DNA of 29,185 nucleotides from a virus. A model generated the notes under the pieces. That model ran no database searches and was not told where the DNA came from. It saw only the letters and a list, made by a program, of their open reading frames with translations. A program made the translations under genes and the position numbers. The stretch spans positions 1 through 29,185 of IMG/VR virus record IMGVR_UViG_3300029309_000239, one strand, 5' to 3'. Every line of letters begins with the position of its first letter. Positions within the stretch are counted from its first letter, which is position 1. This document shows, one piece after another, positions 1-5,586 of this stretch.

Positions 1-147
1 GGAATGACTTTATTTGGAATTGGCAATACATTTACAATTAAAACAGTTCTTGATGATTTTTACATTGGAGAGATAATGTTATTAATTATTGGCTTTTATT
101 TTGGTGGAGGCCTAGCTGAATCAATAAAAAGGAAACCAAAAGAATGA
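1..147 (+). CDS. Small membrane protein, 3' part (possible holin)
   Basis: The frame is open from the left edge and ends in TGA at 145-147. An ATG at 4-6 is in frame, but the real start may lie outside the window. The visible 48 residues contain one strongly hydrophobic stretch (about residues 25-37, MLLIIGFYFGGG) and a basic C-terminus (SIKRKPKE), as in a membrane segment followed by a cytoplasmic tail. The stop overlaps the start of the M15 peptidase gene by 4 bases (ATGA), so the two are translationally coupled. Small membrane proteins directly before an endolysin are commonly holins. That role is inferred from position only, and an unrelated inner-membrane protein is possible. Confidence 0.6.
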   Translation, partial: GMTLFGIGNTFTIKTVLDDFYIGEIMLLIIGFYFGGGLAESIKRKPKE

Positions 148-593
148 TGCTTTCAGAAAATTTTTCTTTAGAAGAACTTACCAAAAGTCAAACAGCTATT
201 CGTAAAGGTATTGATAATAATCCAAATGCAGACCATATAGCGGCTTTAGGTCATTTAGCTATGAACATACTACAACCTGTTCGTAATCATTTTGGTAAGC
301 CTTATACGCCTAGTAGTGGGTATCGTAGTGTTGAGTTATGTTTAGCAATAGGAAGCTCAGAAAAAAGTCAGCACGCAAAAGGTGAAGCGGCTGACTTTGA
401 AGTTCCTAATGTATCTAATATGGAGCTTGCTCAATGGATTGTATCTAACCTTGATTTTGACCAGCTTATATTAGAATATTATACTGGTGGTAATACTGGT
501 TGGGTTCATTGTAGTTACAAAGAATTTGGTAATCGTAAGGAAGTTCTTACATTAAGTAAAGCAAATGGATACAGAGAAGGATTGCATGATTAG
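144..593 (+). CDS. M15-type peptidase, putative endolysin
   Basis: A 149-residue protein of the peptidase M15 (D-Ala-D-Ala carboxypeptidase-like) type, which cleaves peptide bonds in peptidoglycan. The zinc-site pattern is visible: H77 and D84 in SQHAKGEAADFE and H122 in GWVH. The N-terminal NFSLEELTKSQTA and the central SSGYRS are typical of the phage and bacterial M15_3 group, and the length suits a single catalytic domain with no separate binding domain. There is no signal peptide, so release would need a holin, which fits the coupled upstream membrane protein. A second ATG directly follows the first. The gene converges on the leftward gene 590-787, with the two stops overlapping. The alternative is a tail-associated peptidase, but the holin-like neighbour favours lysis. 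Confidence 0.85.
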   Translation: MMLSENFSLEELTKSQTAIRKGIDNNPNADHIAALGHLAMNILQPVRNHFGKPYTPSSGYRSVELCLAIGSSEKSQHAKGEAADFEVPNVSNMELAQWIVSNLDFDQLILEYYTGGNTGWVHCSYKEFGNRKEVLTLSKANGYREGLHD

Positions 594-787
594 GTTTGTA
601 TCTTCCATATATACCAACCTTTAGAAGTTTTTCTTTGAGCAGTTTTAAATCCATGCCATGTAATAGCTCTTCGAGCATTATCACATTCACGTTCTGTTTC
701 AAATAATAATGACTTATTAAATGGCAAGCTTGGTATAAAGTTCCATTTGCCTCTGGTTTTTTCTGGTGTGTAATCTACTATTTTCAT
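590..787 (-). CDS. Hypothetical protein, 65 aa
   Basis: A small protein of 65 residues that I do not recognise. It is mixed in charge and rich in Lys, Arg and Trp (WHGF, GWYIW), with no membrane segment or clear motif. The start is well supported by the leader AGGAGAACCAAATG, which is shared with many other leftward genes. Its ATG overlaps the TGA of the upstream gene 784-945 (ATGA), so it is the last gene of that leftward unit. Its stop overlaps that of the convergent peptidase gene. Confidence 0.7.
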   Translation of the reverse strand: MKIVDYTPEKTRGKWNFIPSLPFNKSLLFETERECDNARRAITWHGFKTAQRKTSKGWYIWKIQT

Positions 788-945
788 TTGGTTCTCCTGT
801 TATTTAAATTATTAAGATTATTTCCTTCAAAGTTTCCTCTTGCTCTGGTCTTTGCTCTATCTTGTCTTGATGGTGCTTTGACAGGAATGTGTAAAGTTCT
901 TTCATTTAGTTCTTTAAGTTGTTGTTTTAATTCATCTATTGTCAT
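784..945 (-). CDS. Hypothetical small protein, 53 aa
   Basis: Reading leftward, ATG at 945-943 opens 53 residues ending in TGA at 786-784. The protein begins MTIDELKQQLKELNERT, which looks like a short amphipathic or coiled-coil helix, and continues with a basic, Asn-rich tail (RQDRAKTRARGN, NNLNNLNNRRTK). A GGAGAT ribosome site lies 4-5 bases before the start, and the stop overlaps the next start by four bases. The perfect parS palindrome lies two bases upstream of this ribosome site, so a protein bound there could affect the gene. I do not recognise the family. Confidence 0.7.
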   Translation of the reverse strand: MTIDELKQQLKELNERTLHIPVKAPSRQDRAKTRARGNFEGNNLNNLNNRRTK

Positions 946-957
946 ATTTATCTCCAA

Positions 958-973
958 TGTTTCACGTGAAACA
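958..973. promoter_or_regulatory. Perfect parS-type site (ParB-binding palindrome)
   Basis: TGTTTCACGTGAAACA is a perfect 16-bp palindrome, extended to 18 bp by the flanking A and T. It equals the consensus parS site bound by chromosomal ParB/Spo0J proteins (TGTTNCACGTGAAACA in Bacillus, with near-identical sites in alphaproteobacteria). It lies in the short gap between a leftward terminator and gene 784-945. I see no ParA- or ParB-like protein in the window, so the binding protein would have to come from the host or from elsewhere in the phage. Confidence 0.8.
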
Positions 974-978
974 TAAAT

Positions 979-1010
979 AAAAAAGGGCAGAGACGCCTAA
1001 ACTCTGCCCT
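979..1010 (-). terminator. Rho-independent terminator (leftward)
   Basis: AGGGCAGAG (984-992) pairs perfectly with CTCTGCCCT (1002-1010) around a 9-base loop. Read on the minus strand, the stem is followed by a run of T residues (984-979), the classic intrinsic terminator arrangement. It lies just after the stop of gene 1049-1447 and so ends the recombination-gene transcript. Confidence 0.9.
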
Positions 1011-1048
1011 CCTACCTATGTTGGAGAACCACTTCTTCCATAGGTATA

Positions 1049-1447
1049 TTAGAAAGGAATGTCTTCAATATCTATTTCAGATTGTGGTTCTTGTATTTGA
1101 GGTTGTTGTTGTTCGAGTTGTAAAGACATCCAAGCTTTTGTGTTACCATTATCATCTTGTTTTATTTTTTTCCAACCAGCAATTCTTTTTGGTTTTATAA
1201 TTTCGCTTGCTTCTATTGTTCCACCATAGTCTGGTTTGGTTGAGCCTTCTTCTTTTTGGTTTTCATACATGATACCTACTTTGTGATATACGTGTATAAC
1301 TTTTCTTCCATCTTTTAATTGTCCTGCAATTAGAGCAATGTTTTCATTATCGCCATCTACATTTAGATTGCCTTGCAAAATAAATTTTTGTTCTGGGAAA
1401 GGTGGATGTACGCTACCACGATTTGTATTATCAAATTCATTGTTCAT
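1049..1447 (-). CDS. Putative single-stranded-DNA-binding-like protein with DIPF tip
   Basis: A 132-residue protein ending in the acidic tail EIDIEDIPF, which closely resembles the C-terminal tip of bacterial SSB (DDDIPF). SSB uses this tip to recruit repair and replication proteins. The body alternates short beta-like stretches (KFILQGNLNV, NIALIAGQL, KVIHVYHKVGIMY), and a Gln-rich linker (LEQQQPQIQEPQ) precedes the tip, as in SSB. I cannot recognise a standard OB-fold by eye. The start at 1447 is chosen for its upstream GGAGAA; an in-frame ATG at 1474 lacks this support. The gene follows ERF and YqaJ genes, a setting where SSBs are common, and is followed by a terminator. An SSB role is inference. 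Confidence 0.7.
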   Translation of the reverse strand: MNNEFDNTNRGSVHPPFPEQKFILQGNLNVDGDNENIALIAGQLKDGRKVIHVYHKVGIMYENQKEEGSTKPDYGGTIEASEIIKPKRIAGWKKIKQDDNGNTKAWMSLQLEQQQPQIQEPQSEIDIEDIPF

Positions 1448-1529
1448 TATTTTTTTTCTCCATAAGTTTTTCAATATTATAATTTATTCTTTTGAGTTCT
1501 GTAAGAATCTCTCTAAGTAAAGTAAGCAT
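1437..1529 (-). CDS. Possible 30-aa peptide between ERF and SSB-like genes
   Basis: ATG at 1529-1527 overlaps the TAA stop of the ERF gene (TAATG) and opens 30 codons ending in TGA at 1439-1437. The peptide is helical and charged (LLREILTELKRINYN, then IEKLMEKKNNEQ). It overlaps the next gene by 11 bases. It has no strong ribosome site and may only serve for translational coupling, so it could be chance. Confidence 0.35.
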   Translation of the reverse strand: MLTLLREILTELKRINYNIEKLMEKKNNEQ

Positions 1530-2017
1530 TACCAAGTTCCATCTTCACCAACATGAGTTGGGCCTAATGCTTCAGCTAATGTTTGTACTTTTGGTGATGG
1601 CTTTGATGCTTCATTACCATCATCATCTTCTGATGGCAGACCTAGCATTGATTGAAGACCATATCGTTTGGCATAGGTAATACCGCTACCCATTTTCTGT
1701 GGGTCTGTTGGGTCTTTTGATCGTATCAATACTCTTGATGAACGACTATCACCAGATGGTACATGTATAAGTGTTGTGCGTACAAAAGTAATACCATTGC
1801 CTTCATGCCACTCAAAATCAATCTCTTGTGTAAAGCATATACCAAACTCTTGTGCTTTTGATGCGGCTTCGATAACTGCTTCTAGGCTTGCATAGTTGGA
1901 CTTGAAGTGTGGATTTTTGCTATCTTTCTTTGCAGATACAGCAAGCTTTTGAAAGTGTAGCAATGCATTGTTAAGCGAATTGTTATTTGTTTTTGGTGTT
2001 TGTTTTTTAGTAGTCAT
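1529..2017 (-). CDS. ERF-family single-strand annealing protein
   Basis: A 162-residue protein of the ERF (essential recombination function, as in phage P22) family. It would bind single-stranded DNA and anneal complementary strands during phage recombination or genome circularisation. The family signatures are clear: SKNPHFKSNYASLEAVIEA near residues 33-51, and GSGITYAKRYGLQSMLGL followed by EDDDGNEA near residues 110-135. The leader AGGAGAACC precedes the ATG. It lies directly downstream of the YqaJ-type exonuclease, forming the exonuclease plus annealing-protein pair known from lambda Red and RecET. At 162 residues it is close to the conserved core, with only a short Pro/Ser-containing tail. 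Confidence 0.9.
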   Translation of the reverse strand: MTTKKQTPKTNNNSLNNALLHFQKLAVSAKKDSKNPHFKSNYASLEAVIEAASKAQEFGICFTQEIDFEWHEGNGITFVRTTLIHVPSGDSRSSRVLIRSKDPTDPQKMGSGITYAKRYGLQSMLGLPSEDDDGNEASKPSPKVQTLAEALGPTHVGEDGTW

Positions 2018-2026
2018 AAGGTTCTC

Positions 2027-2806
2027 CTATGTTTGTTTTGTTGTAATGCGTAATGAGCCACGCTTATCACGCTTGATTGATAGTAGGTCACAATATACTT
2101 CTCGTTCATTGTCTCCTACCATTTCTTTCAAGTAAGACTTAGCACTATTAAATGCTTCTGCTCCTTCTTGATATTGAATATAGTCGTGACATGCGGATAT
2201 AAATTCATTGTCTCCTGTTGCATCTCTTCTAACCATATTATCTACAGGTATTGTGTCTATTGATACAGGTAATGGTGTTTGATATGGCGTTGAAGATGTT
2301 GTTACGCATAGCCAAAACCGTTTTAGTTTTTGTTGCATTACTTTCAAATAATCTTCATCAAATGATACATGAACACATTCCCACTTTTTGTTACCAAATA
2401 TAACTGACAAGTAACATGCATTTGATTGTGCCAACCACATATAAAATTGTATTTGTGGCATATACTGACGCAAACAACTTTCCATAGTTGAGTATTCATT
2501 TGTATGTTTGCATTCTAAGATAGCATGGTCTGGTTTTACTATGGCATCGACAGTACCTTTGAGTGGTATGTCTTGCCATAGCATTTTGAACTCTTCTTGT
2601 TGATTTACAACATTAATTAACATTGGGTGGTTTTTCTTAAACCAATCAACATTAAACTGTTCTGTGTATGAGCCTAGTTGTACTGCAAGATTATTAGATA
2701 AATCTTCTGGTTCTTTTTTACCAGTCTTGACTAGCCAAAGTTCATGCCAGTCTTTATTCATAATGACGTTCATATCTGAACCGCCAATAAATCCTTTTCT
2801 ATTCAT
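2027..2806 (-). CDS. YqaJ-type viral recombinase exonuclease
   Basis: A 259-residue protein of the YqaJ/lambda-exonuclease superfamily (PD-(D/E)xK fold), expected to resect double-stranded DNA ends and supply single strands to the ERF protein. Visible features are the N-terminal GGSDMNVIM, LWLVKTGKK, the G45-x3-E49 motif (GSYTE), the catalytic D87 in GTVDAIV, and E98-x-K100 in LECKH. The C-terminal third is less conserved and charged. AGGAGAACCAAATG marks the start. A strong leftward promoter with an operator in its spacer lies at 2831-2859, so this gene heads the recombination transcript (exonuclease, ERF, SSB-like). Confidence 0.9.
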   Translation of the reverse strand: MNRKGFIGGSDMNVIMNKDWHELWLVKTGKKEPEDLSNNLAVQLGSYTEQFNVDWFKKNHPMLINVVNQQEEFKMLWQDIPLKGTVDAIVKPDHAILECKHTNEYSTMESCLRQYMPQIQFYMWLAQSNACYLSVIFGNKKWECVHVSFDEDYLKVMQQKLKRFWLCVTTSSTPYQTPLPVSIDTIPVDNMVRRDATGDNEFISACHDYIQYQEGAEAFNSAKSYLKEMVGDNEREVYCDLLSIKRDKRGSLRITTKQT

Positions 2807-2830
2807 TTGGTTCTCCTTTTTGATAGTATA

Positions 2831-2859
2831 ATATTACTGCTACTACGCAGTAAAGTCAA
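2831..2859 (-). promoter_or_regulatory. Leftward sigma70-type promoter for recombination genes
   Basis: On the minus strand TTGACT (2859-2854) and TAATAT (2836-2831) are separated by exactly 17 bp, giving near-consensus -35 and -10 boxes. Transcription would start near 2824, 18 bases before the exonuclease ATG. The operator fills the spacer. The promoter overlaps the last codons of gene 2843-3385. Confidence 0.75.
2835..2852. promoter_or_regulatory. Operator copy 1: TACTGC-N6-GCAGTA
   Basis: A perfect inverted repeat of TACTGC and GCAGTA with a 6-base centre, extended by one further T/A pair to 2834-2853. It lies between the -35 and -10 boxes of the promoter at 2831-2859, where a bound dimer would block RNA polymerase. 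The same arrangement recurs near 4220 and the palindrome again at 6580. Confidence 0.75.
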
Positions 2860-3385
2860 CCATTTTAGAAGTCAAAGCATCGAACAATCTGGTTCTTAGT
2901 TTGATTCTCCAAAGTATATGGTCACAAAATTCTTTGTATGCAGGAAAGAATGTGCATGTCTCTGCAACTCTAGCTATAGCTGTAGCTACAATATCAGCAG
3001 GGAAAACTGATAGTTGAAGAGCCATTGCTTTTCTTTTCTTAGAATACTGTTGGTCGTTGATACCTGCTGGTTTGACAACAAGATTAGCAAGTAAATCTAA
3101 CTGTGCTTCAATCTGATTTACTGGCAAAGGTAACATGGATAATTTTACCATCTCTACAATTTTTATAGCGGTAGCCTTGTTAGGTATTTCAATATCAAAT
3201 CCCTGAAATATCTCTTCATATCCATGTGGCCCAAACTTTTCTTTTGTTTTGAACTCTAGCTTGACGTTTGGTATCTCTCGAATCTTTGCAACTAAGTTTA
3301 TGTCAACTTGATTTGGATCGTTGACAGCTAGTAATCTGCGAACAGATTCAGTCTCGATTGTTGTGAGTTCTTTTTTTGTTTCCAT
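2843..3385 (-). CDS. Phage protein of unknown function, possibly replication-linked
   Basis: A 180-residue protein. The first third is charged (KIREIPNVKLEFKTKEKFGPHGYEE). The C-terminal half, with LLANLVVKPAG, a run ending LSVFPADIVATAI, and FFPAYKEF, resembles a helical domain I have seen in many unassigned phage proteins near recombination or replication genes. A replisome-organiser or loader role is only a guess. The start has AGGAGAACCAAAATG and overlaps the end of the resolvase-like gene by 38 bases. The stop codon lies inside operator copy 1, so the promoter for the next unit is embedded in its 3' end. Confidence 0.75.
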   Translation of the reverse strand: METKKELTTIETESVRRLLAVNDPNQVDINLVAKIREIPNVKLEFKTKEKFGPHGYEEIFQGFDIEIPNKATAIKIVEMVKLSMLPLPVNQIEAQLDLLANLVVKPAGINDQQYSKKRKAMALQLSVFPADIVATAIARVAETCTFFPAYKEFCDHILWRIKLRTRLFDALTSKMVDFTA

Positions 3386-3710
3386 TTTGGTTCTCCTTTA
3401 TCAATGGTATAATTACTTTTTCAAACACATCACCATCAAACATTATGATTGTTTTTGGTGTGCCAACTTTACGTTTATAGATAAGCATATCACGTATTAC
3501 AGTAAATGGATTAGGAAAGTTTGACTTATCTCTATACTTTACTTCTGCCACCAATCTATTTTTTCCGATGTTGATGACGATATCTCCGCTATATTCTCCT
3601 CCCAACGATCCAGAAAGCGGTTGTCTTTTCGCTTTGATGCCGATTTCTTGTAGCCATTTTGTGATTTGCCTTTCGTGATAGTCTCCTTTTCTGCGATTTT
3701 TTCCTGCCAT
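3348..3710 (-). CDS. Holliday-junction-resolvase-like nuclease
   Basis: A 120-residue protein with the pattern of the restriction-endonuclease-like fold found in archaeal-type Hjc and VRR-NUC-type resolvases. N-terminal KGDYHERQITKWLQ gives a helix with E13. D43 in SGDIVI and E56-V-K58 in AEVKYR form the PD-(D/E)xK metal site. It would cut branched DNA, removing recombination junctions before packaging. The start is preceded by GAGAG. It overlaps the upstream zinc-ribbon gene by 172 bases in another frame, which is unusual and means one of the two may end or start differently. The core motifs make this frame the safer call. Confidence 0.8.
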   Translation of the reverse strand: MAGKNRRKGDYHERQITKWLQEIGIKAKRQPLSGSLGGEYSGDIVINIGKNRLVAEVKYRDKSNFPNPFTVIRDMLIYKRKVGTPKTIIMFDGDVFEKVIIPLIKENQNGNKKRTHNNRD

Positions 3711-3877
3711 ATGTCTCTCTCATAACAGTTTGCACATATTGTATAATGTGTTGGTGGCTCGATTGTAGCTATAATACAAACATACCAATGAGTTACGTAT
3801 CCACACGCATCACAGGGATACGGAACTCCTTGGTGGTTTTGTAATCTCTTTCTTATTGATTTGGATCTCAAGGCCAA
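3539..3877 (-). CDS. Putative zinc-ribbon protein
   Basis: A frame of 112 residues from a TTG start carries CDAC at about residues 22-25 and CANC at about 48-51, a treble-clef or zinc-ribbon pair, followed by YERDIWQEK and a basic Lys/Ser-rich tail. It lies between the XRE gene (68-base overlap) and the resolvase-like gene (172-base overlap). The zinc-ribbon part is outside the longer overlap, and the basic tail is inside it. No ATG is available before the cysteines and no strong ribosome site is visible, so the start is uncertain. It may be a small DNA-binding or nuclease-accessory protein. Confidence 0.5.
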   Translation of the reverse strand: MALRSKSIRKRLQNHQGVPYPCDACGYVTHWYVCIIATIEPPTHYTICANCYERDIWQEKIAEKETITKGKSQNGYKKSASKRKDNRFLDRWEENIAEISSSTSEKIDWWQK

Positions 3878-4097
3878 GTGAATCTACCCAACAACAAAAC
3901 ATAAATGGTGATGGCAATCTATCGAAGTTCTCCCATTTGCTAATGAGAGAGTTAGCAACGCCAATCTTATCTGCTAACTCTTCTTGTGTAAGGTTCATCT
4001 CCTTACGATAGTAAACGAGTTCACGTACTAAGTTTTGAAAGTCTTTCAATTTCTTTCTCAACTTTCTGTGCTGTTTCGTATCGTAAATCTTTACCAT
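3810..4097 (-). CDS. XRE-family helix-turn-helix regulator
   Basis: About 95 residues. The helix-turn-helix is clear in the second half: MNLTQEELADKIGVANSLIS followed by KWENFDRLPSPFMF, the Cro/C1-type pattern with recognition helix VANSLISKWE. A basic, possibly coiled segment precedes it (KQHRKLRKKLKDFQ). I place the start at ATG 4097; a GTG at 4106 is in frame, neither has a clear ribosome site, and both lie inside the upstream gene 4021-4209. It is probably translated from the same transcript as that gene, whose promoter carries an operator. It is one of two candidates for the repressor that reads TACTGC-N6-GCAGTA. Confidence 0.75.
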   Translation of the reverse strand: MVKIYDTKQHRKLRKKLKDFQNLVRELVYYRKEMNLTQEELADKIGVANSLISKWENFDRLPSPFMFCCWVDSLGLEIQINKKEITKPPRSSVSL

Positions 4098-4209
4098 GCT
4101 TTGCACGATAATAGGTAGAGTCTCTTACACCAGCAGACACAAATGCCTTTTTGAGGTAGACATTTGCGTCTGCTGATTTCTTTTCTAATATCTTCATGTA
4201 ACTATTCAT
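4021..4209 (-). CDS. Small HTH protein, candidate repressor, probably leaderless
   Basis: A 62-residue protein with a compact helix-turn-helix: VYLKKAFVSAGVRDSTYYRA then HGKDLRYETAQKVEKEIERL. The form resembles small phage Cro/C1-type regulators, with DSTYYRA as recognition helix. The ATG lies only six bases after the predicted -10 box (4216-4221 on the plus strand), so transcription should begin at or next to the start codon. No ribosome site exists, which implies a leaderless mRNA as known for lambda cI from PRM. An operator half-site pair sits in the promoter spacer, suggesting autoregulation. The XRE gene overlaps its end by at least 77 bases. Confidence 0.7.
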   Translation of the reverse strand: MNSYMKILEKKSADANVYLKKAFVSAGVRDSTYYRAKHGKDLRYETAQKVEKEIERLSKLST

Positions 4210-4215
4210 TCATCT

Positions 4216-4244
4216 AATATGATGCAACTATGCAGTACTGTCAA
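4216..4244 (-). promoter_or_regulatory. Leftward promoter of the regulator unit
   Basis: On the minus strand TTGACA (4244-4239), a perfect -35, and CATATT (4221-4216), a fair -10, are 17 bp apart. The expected start is near 4209, the first base of the ATG of gene 4021-4209. The promoter overlaps the 3' end of gene 4228-4416. Confidence 0.75.
4220..4237. promoter_or_regulatory. Operator copy 2 (one imperfect half)
   Basis: TGATGC-N6-GCAGTA: the right half is perfect, and the left half matches TACTGC at four of six bases. Its place within the promoter spacer is identical to copy 1 relative to the -35 box. The weaker half could make this a lower-affinity site, as expected for an autoregulated repressor promoter. 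Confidence 0.6.
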
Positions 4245-4416
4245 CTGTCATTTTGTTTGCATACATTTCTTTGTCAATTTCAGCTAATGATGTGTGTGGT
4301 ATTTGTATTTTGAGATGAATGAATCCACCTTGCATAGATGAAATAGTATAATGGAAAGGACAACTCTCTATCCATTCTAGTGTTTTTTTTAAGTTATCAG
4401 TTTGTATTGTAATCAT
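4228..4416 (-). CDS. Hypothetical protein, 62 aa
   Basis: A small protein of 62 residues with an alpha/beta look (MITIQTDNLKKTLEWIES, then HYTISSMQGGFIHLKIQIP). I do not recognise it. The start is supported by GGAGAACTAAATG. Its 3' end carries the promoter and operator of the regulator unit. A stem-loop lies in its leader at 4438-4476. Confidence 0.65.
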   Translation of the reverse strand: MITIQTDNLKKTLEWIESCPFHYTISSMQGGFIHLKIQIPHTSLAEIDKEMYANKMTVDSTA

Positions 4417-4437
4417 TTAGTTCTCCATATTTTAAGA

Positions 4438-4476
4438 AGCGGTAGCCAAACGAAAGGAAAAAACATGGCTACCGCT
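4438..4476 (-). other. Stem-loop in leader of gene 4228-4416
   Basis: AGCGGTAGCC (4438-4447) pairs perfectly with GGCTACCGCT (4467-4476) around a 19-base loop that is T-rich on the minus strand. There is no good T-run after the stem in either direction, so it could be a weak terminator for gene 4581-4946 or an attenuator. The remaining gap up to 4580 is AT-rich; I see only a weak TATACT box with no fitting -35. Confidence 0.6.
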
Positions 4477-4580
4477 AATATGAAATGATTCATTTTTATA
4501 GCAGAGTCTTATTGAACCACTTCATACTATTAGTATATCATCACTTGTCAGTATAATTGACGTAATGGGATAAAAATAAT

Positions 4581-4946
4581 TTAATTAATTTTTGGTCGAT
4601 ATCCTGCTTCTAATACCTGATACTTATCAGCAGGATAGTGTACATCTGCAATCATAATCAATTGCTCTGTTCCAGACCTACCTTTTCGTTTGTTACCATC
4701 TCTAATTATTTTTCCTGCTTCTTCAAGAGGTTTGTATCTGGGTGTTATACTATGAAAGCTCACATTACCTTCAACAGCGAGTATTTGTATAACATCATCT
4801 GATATACATCCTCTGCGTCCAAAGCTTGCAATAACATTGTATACACGTTCAAGTAGTTTAGAGGTCTTAACTTTCTTTGCAGACTCTTTGCTTGTTTCTG
4901 GGTCAGTAGTTCGAGCGTAGGCTGGTGTATCGTTACTATTCATCAT
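4581..4946 (-). CDS. Winged-helix-like phage protein
   Basis: A 121-residue protein. It begins DTPAYARTTDPETSKESAKK, then a helical region with LLERVYNVIASFGRRGCISD and DDVIQ, SITPRYKPLEEAGKI and a basic turn GNKRKGRSGTEQLI. This matches a phage family I recall whose pattern (DPETS, GxxGxTSDE, ITPRxxxL, GKRKGRSG) suggests a winged helix-turn-helix binding DNA. The function is unknown. AGGAGAACTATGATG allows start at 4946 or 4943. It overlaps the end of the zinc-ribbon gene 4936-5100 by 11 bases. Confidence 0.7.
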   Translation of the reverse strand: MMNSNDTPAYARTTDPETSKESAKKVKTSKLLERVYNVIASFGRRGCISDDVIQILAVEGNVSFHSITPRYKPLEEAGKIIRDGNKRKGRSGTEQLIMIADVHYPADKYQVLEAGYRPKIN

Positions 4947-5100
4947 AGTTCTCCTTTTGTTTTAAGTTGTCAGAGCCACAGGCACATACTGTGCCGTAGC
5001 CCTCACATGGTTCACAAAGTTGTGATTCAAATGTTTCCATTTCACAATCTTGACATACGAATAATACGTCAAGATACTCTGAGGTGTGGTATTTCATCAT
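4936..5100 (-). CDS. Small Cys-rich zinc-binding protein, 54 aa
   Basis: Starting from ATG-ATG at 5100-5095 it encodes 54 residues with CQDC, CEPC and CAC-G spaced like a small zinc ribbon (cysteines at about residues 16, 19, 29, 32, 39 and 41). The frame is open further upstream, but that part lies inside gene 5069-5290, so the short form is preferred. The ribosome site is weak (GAG), and coupling to the upstream gene is likely. The role is unknown. Confidence 0.6.
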   Translation of the reverse strand: MMKYHTSEYLDVLFVCQDCEMETFESQLCEPCEGYGTVCACGSDNLKQKENYDE

Positions 5101-5290
5101 CAATCTCTGGTTCTTTGTTGTTTGATTCTTCCCATGCTTGTGTTGCTTTAGATACAAACCGATTGTAATCAAATTTAGGGTTATCTTCTTGAAGTTTTTT
5201 TGCAATCACATGTACTTTATCAGCCCAACTTACGTGTGGCATAAATTCTTCTGCAAGAAACTCATAATGTTTGCGTTGAAATAATGGCAT
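5069..5290 (-). CDS. Small conserved phage protein, 73 aa
   Basis: Starts MPLFQRKHYEFLAEEF and continues with WADKVHVIAKKLQEDNPKFD and FVSKATQAWEE. I recognise this as a common but unassigned phage early protein: helical, acidic at the C-terminus, no membrane segment. AGGAGAAAAACTGATG marks the start. The end overlaps the zinc-ribbon gene by about 30 bases, consistent with a tightly packed operon. Confidence 0.75.
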   Translation of the reverse strand: MPLFQRKHYEFLAEEFMPHVSWADKVHVIAKKLQEDNPKFDYNRFVSKATQAWEESNNKEPEIDDEIPHLRVS

Positions 5291-5301
5291 CAGTTTTTCT
5301 C

Positions 5302-5511
5302 CTAATTTTTTCGTACAACATATGGATAATCATTTTCGATATCCATCCCAATGCATTCATCTATTGTTTTCTGAATATCTTTCATTGAACCTAGAGCCGC
5401 ATTGATTTTGAATCTGAAGCTTGAATCTTCTTTCTCAGCTTGTTTAGCTAATTTATTCATTGCAGAATATGCATCTTGAAATAGTGGTAAAAATGTTTTA
5501 GTATTAGTCAT
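5302..5511 (-). CDS. Hypothetical helical protein, 69 aa
   Basis: I start this protein at ATG 5511 because AGGAGAACTATAATG lies there; the in-frame ATG at 5556 has no such leader and falls in a stem-loop. The 69 residues (MTNTKTFLPLFQDAY, NKLAKQAEKE, GSMKDIQKTIDECIG) look all-helical. I do not recognise the family. Confidence 0.65.
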   Translation of the reverse strand: MTNTKTFLPLFQDAYSAMNKLAKQAEKEDSSFRFKINAALGSMKDIQKTIDECIGMDIENDYPYVVRKN

Positions 5512-5547
5512 TATAGTTCTCCTTTGTGAGGTCATGATGTGATAATG

Positions 5548-5575
5548 ATACCCCAAGCGTGATTGCTTGGGGTAT
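5548..5575. other. Strong stem-loop between DUF932-like gene and next gene
   Basis: ATACCCCAAGC pairs perfectly with GCTTGGGGTAT (11 bp) around a 6-base loop. On the minus strand it follows the DUF932-like gene but has no T-run after it. On the plus strand it is followed by TGTTTTA. It may be a transcript-end stabiliser, an RNase III site or a partial terminator. Confidence 0.7.
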
Positions 5576-5586
5576 TGTTTTATGGG

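Noticed and set aside
5101-5205. Longer form of the Cys-rich protein starting at 5205
   Set aside because: The extra part lies wholly inside the well-supported gene 5069-5290, has no ribosome site, and its composition is unlike a protein domain.
5512-5556. Upstream start (5556) for gene 5302-5511
   Set aside because: The extension runs into a stem-loop and has no ribosome site; AGGAGAAC lies just before ATG 5511.
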